Assembly: GCA_028023455.1 (NCBI GenBank)
Contig: JAQFVV010006208.1
Coordinates: 3,642,963-3,706,962 of the forward strand
Origin: Epiperipatus broadwayi
Taxonomy: Eukaryota > Onychophora > Udeonychophora > Euonychophora > Peripatidae
Length of the DNA stretch: 64,000 nucleotides
Direction of reading: 5' to 3'
Below the pieces are notes generated by a model. It was not told the origin of the DNA, did no database searches, and saw only the letters and a program-made list of their open reading frames with translations. Shown piece by piece: positions 57,701-64,000 of the stretch. Position numbers and translations under genes: made by a program. Position 1 is the first letter of the stretch; every line of letters begins with the position of its first letter.

Positions 57701-60700
57701 ATCAGTAAAATAATAACATGATCTCAAAACAATGAGTGAAAAAAATAATTCAATTATTTAATATATATTATAGCGAAGAGTTGAAATTATCTTCGCAGAG
57801 CGATAAGCTAAAATTATACTTATAAATACTCATGGTTTCAAGTTATTTGACATATTAAATACATATAATATTACAATGATAAAATTATAGAATAAATTGA
57901 ATAGATCAGAAATAGGCATAAAAGACTGTAGAGAATTATACATTTAGTTTAAAATAGATTATCATAGTTTTACATTTTAAGAGAGAATTTAATATTACAA
58001 GTTTTAAAATCAGACAAGATTCAAACATTAGCATTTAACAGATTTCTTTATAGATTTTAGAAAATGTGTTTGTAAAGGCAGGTTTAGTAAATAGCTAGCT
58101 TTAAATAGAGAATTGAAAGTCACAGTTTATGAACAGAGCTCTGAGTGGAAATTTATCAATTTGCCAGTCAGTTGTCTTCATTACAGTTCTGAGTACTTGG
58201 AAATGATGGCAAGTTGACACTTTTGGCAATGATTAGACATTAATGGAGAATCTTCTACGATGGGCCACTTTGCTGAGGTATGGCTCATGTTTTGTCAGAC
58301 CAAAGTTCTTTCCATCTCTGGCAAGGAGCAAGAGGTGGTGAGTTATGGCCTACTTTACCCCACCATTTTAAAGATAAAATGAACATGGATTTGATTTACA
58401 ATTCACTTATTAAATATATAACTCTCTTTTGGCCACAAAACTTGAAGTATTTATATTTTTCTTAACTCTGGCCACCTGGTAATTTTGACAAGCTTGACCG
58501 TAGTTGAAAAACCCATTAGTTTTTTTAGAAAAACATTTAATTACTAAAACTAATTTAGATTTTGTTTTTCTACCTTTTCCCCCCTGTAGTTTATTATTAC
58601 CACTCTATAAAATTCTGATAATTGTTATTAAAATTTTGGATTTATAAAATCAACTTTACGCTATTTTAAGACTATTGTGTGGCCTAATTTGAAAGTTGTT
58701 TACAAGTAAAACTAAAAGCTGCTTTTATAATTAGTATAAAATAAATTTTATTACTATATATGTAGAATAACAACATTGGGAACATGTCTATATACATATG
58801 TGATTTCAGTAATATAACCATAAAATTGACTAATAATTTACACTAAAATATTTCTTAAACTAGAAATCTTTTAAAATGAACATATATCTGTAATATATAC
58901 ATATATTATTAAATTACAGACTTACCTTTCGCATATATATGTGTGCGATCCCACATATATAGTAAGTTATGGTTGTTTAAATGGGTACTCTGAGAGGGTT
59001 TAAACCTGGCATAGAGATAGGTGTGGTGTTAAAATACATGAAACATGCAGGTGGATGAAACTGACTGTTTCAATATATATATATGTTTAGTTATGAATCA
59101 ATGTTTTAAATCTATATATGACCAAAGGCAAATCAGAACAATTATTCAAAATTGCAATTAATCAATAACTAAATGTTTTGAATAACATAATTAGATTTTA
59201 TATTGTTATAATATCAAATCCGAATGAGTTTTAAATCCTTGTAAATTTTGCATATTTCATTAATGAATGCAAATATAGATTTTCCCCATGGTTTTCTACT
59301 TATTTCAATCATTTAATATCACAATGAGTTTTAATCATCACATAATTATCACATAGAGAGTTTATTCACTGACGTTTTTATCAACTTCATTTATGACTTA
59401 TTACTATTTGATATAAATAAATTATTATTATTATTACAAAATTAAAAGTTATAAATCTTACTTATTTTAGGTAATTAAGGAATGTGAATAAATAAGAACT
59501 CATTGATGTAAAGTTCAAATAGTATTAGTCCAGAAAATTCAGGCTACCATTTTGAAAAATCTTATTACTTCCATCAGAGCTAGCATTCCTATTAGTTCAT
59601 GTTCATTTTAGGATTGTAATGGTCTAGATTAAGGACTTAACCAAATGATCAAAATCTTTCACTAAAGACATTTTAACCATTTTAGATCTGGATTTAATTT
59701 ATACTTATTAGAATCTCTGTCTTTTGGGCATCATACCTATAACCTGTTCCATTTATATATTGTAACGTCCACTGTCTATTACGGTTTTTATACGAGTTAA
59801 CTACACATACTCGGTGACCAAATTATGTCCTATCTAATAAATTTGTTTTGTCAGACAATTCAGTAAAATTTAATGGACACAATTATTTTTCCTGGTCCCA
59901 CAACACCCTTTTAACTAATGTAACTACTAAAAATAATGTGATCATATAAGCCAGCTTTTATTTGAAAGGCACCAGGATTCTGTCTGAATCCACTGGCCAA
60001 ACCACTTTTATTTTTTTAGTTACGATGAATTTATTTGGAATCTCCGGAGGATTGTGTTTCAGTACAGTGTTGGCAATTTATTTGAACTATAATAATATCT
60101 AAGTTATAATGAATTTAGAACGATAAGAATCAATAACAACGTAAGTCATATTTTACTTTATTAATATAAAACATTAATATGATCGAGAGAATAAAATATA
60201 AAAAACAAACAAAGGTTAAAACTACAGCTAATATTAGTTTCTTTTATTTGTATGACTCATGGTGACAGTTCATCATGTTTAAGAGTTCAAGAAAGTGATC
60301 ACTAATATTGGATTTACTAAAGTTACTTACCAGTAAGTTTAAATGTTCACGTACAGGGTTTCTAATGTTGACCAGGCATGGATTTCTTTAGAATGGATCT
60401 ACTGTCCAGTATTCCAGTGATCTTTAAGTTTTTTGTGGTTTGAAATCTAGTAGGAGATGGCTTCTTCACTCAGGTAATTCATGACACAGGTACAAAGTAA
60501 CTCCAGCAAATGAACTGCTACTACTTGCAAATCTTAATACTTCAACTTATTAGTAAAAGTAGTTTGGCTCGATTTCATGATTTCTTCATGTTTATTTATT
60601 TTTACTCTTTTCTGCAGGAAGGACGATCTAAAAAGAACCACTCTGCACCACCTGTTATTCCTTTTTTAATCCTCTTTTTTTCTCTTTCTGTGCAACTCCT

Positions 60701-61076
60701 GTTGACACCTGTCAATATATACCAAATTTAAAAGAATTTAGCTCACAAAGTCTTCCTTTTTTTCTTGATCACCATCTTTAATTACCTAAGGAATGTTATC
60801 ACATTGTTTCCATGCTGCTGATGGCCTTGCGATAATGGTTTGTTTTAATTTTACAAATACAAAGTAGTTTCTCCTTTGTTTCCCATTATACTTTCTACAT
60901 TCCTTGCTCTCTTTTTAATTTCATTAAACACATATAAAAAACATATATACACTCACGTTATTTAAACCAATAGATCAAATATATTAAAATAAATATATTT
61001 TTCGTTAGTAATTTATCAATTTAATTTTTAAATTGCCGATGCTATTTGTACTAGGATAAAATACAGTACAATATAT
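54701..61076. other. Long stretch without identifiable genes
   Basis: About 6.4 kb. Patches of mixed composition occur near 55740-55870, 56160-56400, 58140-58480 and 59750-60060, but none yields a recognisable domain. A TGTAACG...CCCACAACA segment at 59761-59905 has TG/CA borders like an LTR end, with nothing to support it. A small tRNA-like A-box (TGGCTCAATAGTTAG) near 55816 lacks a B box. Confidence 0.45.
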
Positions 61077-62540
61077 ATGATCACTAGATGGAGCTTACCA
61101 ATAGTTCTAACCAAGCTTTTATTTTATAAGTGCCGAAAGAGAAAAAATTCAAGATCTCTAATGGGGGTCTCTATCTCCAGACCAATTGGTTTCAAGTTTG
61201 TGGCTCACCTCAGTGGAGCGCTGGGATGCCAGAAACTAAATATAAAATACCAACTCAAAACTCAGCACTTATAAAACATGTTTCTATCAATTTGAAAGCA
61301 TGAGTTTATCAGACACGTAAATGTCTTCAAATCCAGCCTAACAAACCAGATAGCTATATGGGTCTAAATTCAGCTCAGTTTCACCATATAGTAATAGCCT
61401 CTGCAATATATAGCATTGCAAAAATCTTCACTTAGAATAATTAAAACAAGTTATAAATTTTGTAACTTGCTTTTAAGCTTGCATTTTATGATCACTAGAT
61501 GGAGCTTACCAATAGCTCTAATCAAGCTTTTATTTTATAAGTGCCGAAAGAGAAAAAAATCAAAATTCATGCTTTCAAATTGATAGAAACATGTTTTATA
61601 AGTGCTGACTTTTGAGTTGGTATTTTAGATCTAGTTTCTGGCATCCCATCGCTCCATTGAGGTGAGCCACAAGCTCGAACCAGTTGGTTTGGAGATAGGG
61701 ACCCCCGATAGAGATTTTGAATTTTTTCTCTTTTGGTACTCATAAAATAAAAGCTTGATTAGAGTTATTGATAAGCTCCATCTAGTGATCATAAAATGCA
61801 AGCTTAAAAGCAAGTTATGAAATTTATAACTTGTTTTAATTATTATAAGTGTACCTTTGAAGGTTTTTGCAAAGCTATGTATTGCAGAGGCTATTACTAT
61901 ATGGTGAAACTGAGCTGAATTCAGACCCATATAGCTATCTGGTTTGTTAGGCTGGATTTGAAGACATTTCCATGTCTGATAAATTCATGCTTTCAAATTG
62001 ATAGAAACATGTTTTATAACTGCTGACTTTTGAGTTGGTATTTTAGATCTAGTTTCTGGTGTCCCAATCCTCGAAACCAGTTGGTCTGGAGATAGGGACC
62101 CCCAATAGAGATTTTGAATTTTTTTCTCTTTCGGCACTTATAAAATAAAAGCTTGATTAGAGGTATTGGTAAGCTCCATCTAGTGGTCATAAAATGCAAG
62201 ATTAAAAGCAAGTTATGAAATTTATAACTTGTTTTAATTATTATATATATACATAGGGAGCATACCAACAGCTCAAACAAGCTCTTAATTGATAAGTGCG
62301 GTAGGTGAAAATACTGTATTTAAAATCTCTATCTTGAACAGCCCCATCCCAGACTAATTGGTTTCAAGATTTTGGCTCACCTCAGGGAGAAGCTAGAATA
62401 TTTAGGCACTAGATCTAAAATTTCAACTCAAAGCCCAGCACTTATTTAATATGTAACATTTAAGTAGAAACTCTGAAATTTTTGGACATGAAAATGTCTT
62501 TAACTCCATCTATCTAACTTAAATAGCTAAAGTCAATGCC
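61077..62540. mobile_element. Tandem and inverted array of a 411-bp hammerhead-related repeat
   Basis: Monomer 1 (61077-61487) and the start of monomer 2 (61488) both begin ATGATCACTAGATGGAGC, giving a 411-bp head-to-tail period. From about 61570 the orientation reverses. Two inverted units follow (about 61575-61870 and 61990-62240), then a more diverged plus unit (about 62255-62540). Landmarks in all are AGCTTTTATTTTATAAGTGC, TCTGGAGATAGGGACC and ATATGGGTCTRAATTCAGCT. The open frames at 61077, 61631 and 62014 are repeat products. It is related to the 22 kb family: both carry ATATGGGTCTGAA..TCAG and a hammerhead-like block. Confidence 0.85.
61175..61219 (-). ncRNA. Hammerhead-like ribozyme site with altered core
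   Basis: On the minus strand: stem I GCTCCA/TGGAGA, the core box CTGAGGT, and stem II GAGC/ACTT (GAGC/GCTC in the 61660 copy) around CACAA. Then GAAA follows, a palindromic stem III ACCAATTGGT, and the triplet GTC. The layout is type I hammerhead, but A9 of CUGANGA is U. The same change is in all readable copies (61660, 62380), suggesting a family-wide loss or a variant. Confidence 0.5.
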
Positions 62541-63057
62541 ATGCTATATATGACATGCTTTATTGATTTATATATATATATATATCCTGAAGTGGGTACT
62601 ATTGATTGCAATATATATATAATTAAAATTATGGATTTTCTTTTTAAATTTTAAATATTTATTTTGAAACTTTAATTTTGTTTTGTTTTTTACAAAACTT
62701 GGTATTATTAAAATTTCATCTGGGTTTTGTAATAAATGTGAAAATTAAAAAGAATTATCAACAGTCAATAAAGAAATAAAGGCCATGATGATAATTGGAG
62801 TTTAACAAATAATTATAACTTATACTGCAATAATAATCCTTATGTCAAATGATTCACTTTTGATATATATATATATTTTTACAACATATCCATGCCAAGA
62901 TATATAAAAACCTTTTACTCAAATTGCATAATAAGTTTGATTTTAATTTAAAATGATATTTTATTTATAAAGAATAAAGTTATTTTTACAAACTATTCAT
63001 TGCTTATTTTTATTAAAATCTAATATTAAGTTTTTATATAAAATAAACATATTATAG
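62541..63057. other. AT-rich non-coding sequence
   Basis: TA microsatellites near 62570-62584 and 62863-62876. Nothing else recognised. Confidence 0.5.
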
Positions 63058-63219
63058 TGTAATATACAGGGGGTTTGAACTCAGACTTTCACACGACCCT
63101 CAACTATCCATGCTATCTCATACTTCTGAAACACTTGATCACACATGCCAGCAGCATGAGAGAGCATGGATAATTGAGGGTCGTGTGAAAGTCTGAGTTC
63201 AAACCCCCCATATATTACA
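63058..63219. repeat. Palindromic element, well preserved
   Basis: The left arm (TGTAATATACAGGGGGTTTG, AACTCAGACTTTCACACGAC, CCTCAACTATCCATGCT) is mirrored almost exactly by the right arm ending AACCCCCCATATATTACA. Arms of about 65 bp. It is the best preserved member of the family at 11189, 22985, 36868 and 42735. The open frame on the minus strand is a product of the palindrome. Confidence 0.85.
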
Positions 63220-64000
63220 TATTGAGTGCAGGTATGAAAAAGCCTGTACTGAAGAAAAAAAATCATATATTAAAATATAAAGCGATACAGCCTTTAAGTA
63301 ACTCACTTCATGGTAGAAACCTTTCTAATAATCTTCCTCTTTAGTGAAGAACAATAAAGAATAAGGCACGACTGGCCAAATTTGTCGATGGCCAGTGCAG
63401 ATAGTTTTTAACAATTTTTCATTCTAATTTTATTTTCTAATTAATAATGTCTACTTATTAATTTACTGACCAATTTTGGGTGGCTAATTGTGATAGTATA
63501 TAAAAGAATACTTGCAAGTATATTTAAAATCTGAAGGGAAAAAAATCAATTTTATCCCGGTTAGATTTGAACCCCAAATAGCAAGAGTGGCAAGAAGGTA
63601 CGCTAATCATTAATAAATTAAACCACTGCATTGTCTACAGGTATATATATATAGATGCGTTTGTGTGGGCAGATATAATTTAAATTGAAACTATTAATTA
63701 TGGAAATTCAAATGAAGCTAAATATTATAGCATATTTTAAGTCCAGACACTGCTAAACACAGCATTATTTACCTTTATTTTAAAATAAAAACTGTAATTT
63801 AAAAAAAAAAAAAAAACCTGTAATTTACGGTAGGATTACGTTGCATTAAGATATGAACTGAGCTGTCTAAACATTTTCATTTATTTTAGCTACAACATTC
63901 GTCAAGCGAGTCAAAGATATTTATAGAAAATATATTAATATTTGTAAGCCAACTTTATAATTAAATGTTTAAAATAGTTTGTTGATTTGTATTAAGTTTG
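63220..64000. other. AT-rich non-coding sequence
   Basis: No exon or element recognised up to the window end. Confidence 0.5.

Noticed and set aside
59761-59905. Short LTR (TGTAACG...ACAACA)
   Set aside because: Only the border dinucleotides support it. There is no second copy, primer-binding site or target duplication.
60510-60731. 73-codon plus-strand frame preceded by CTGCAG acceptor-like sequence
   Set aside because: No recognised domain. The later half is a hydrophobic T-rich run. Support is too weak to call an exon.

Overview
The window looks like intronic sequence from an AT-rich animal genome. Gene structure is eukaryotic: short exons with GT-AG borders, separated by introns of 5 to 18 kb. 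No bacterial-style operon, CRISPR array, rRNA or convincing functional tRNA is visible. RTE-clade LINE relics, hAT and mariner relics, tRNA-derived SINE pieces and very many inverted repeats point to an invertebrate metazoan. I cannot name the species or phylum from the sequence.

One host gene is supported. Four plus-strand exons (8547-8661, 14792-15030, 33451-33573, 39126-39308) join in frame into 220 codons. They read continuously along the spectrin-repeat region of SESTD1 (SEC14 and spectrin-domain protein 1). The SEC14 domain and the start codon must lie upstream of the window. The protein either ends just after the fourth exon or continues downstream. Most of the computed open reading frames are chance frames in AT-rich DNA or frames inside repeats.

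The rest is a dense bed of mobile-element relics. From 1 to 8.5 kb there are a 1.2 kb foldback, an internally deleted hAT with a transposase relic, and a decayed RTE LINE interrupted by a foldback. From 8.6 to 33.4 kb come further foldbacks, RTE tails, a hAT MITE just upstream of exon 2, a long LTR-like repeat and a tandem LINE tail. From 33.5 to 53 kb there is a second RTE copy, more foldbacks, a MITE with a perfect 8-bp target duplication, a mariner relic and the second LTR-like copy. From 53 to 61 kb little can be identified. From 61 kb on there is a tandem and inverted 411-bp repeat.

The most interesting signal is a repeat family carrying type I hammerhead-ribozyme cores (two intact at 22055-22096 and 36241-36282). 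Its monomers of about 460 bp sit head-to-tail and inverted. Copies ranging from 57 bp to 959 bp are flanked by target duplications that are 14 bp wherever they can be read clearly. An element with unrelated sequence at 27626-27870 also carries a hammerhead-like core and a perfect 14-bp duplication. This resembles metazoan retrozymes or the ribozyme-bearing ends of Penelope-like elements. The constant 14-bp duplication, the foldback layout and the minimal 57-bp copy are what make it worth following up.
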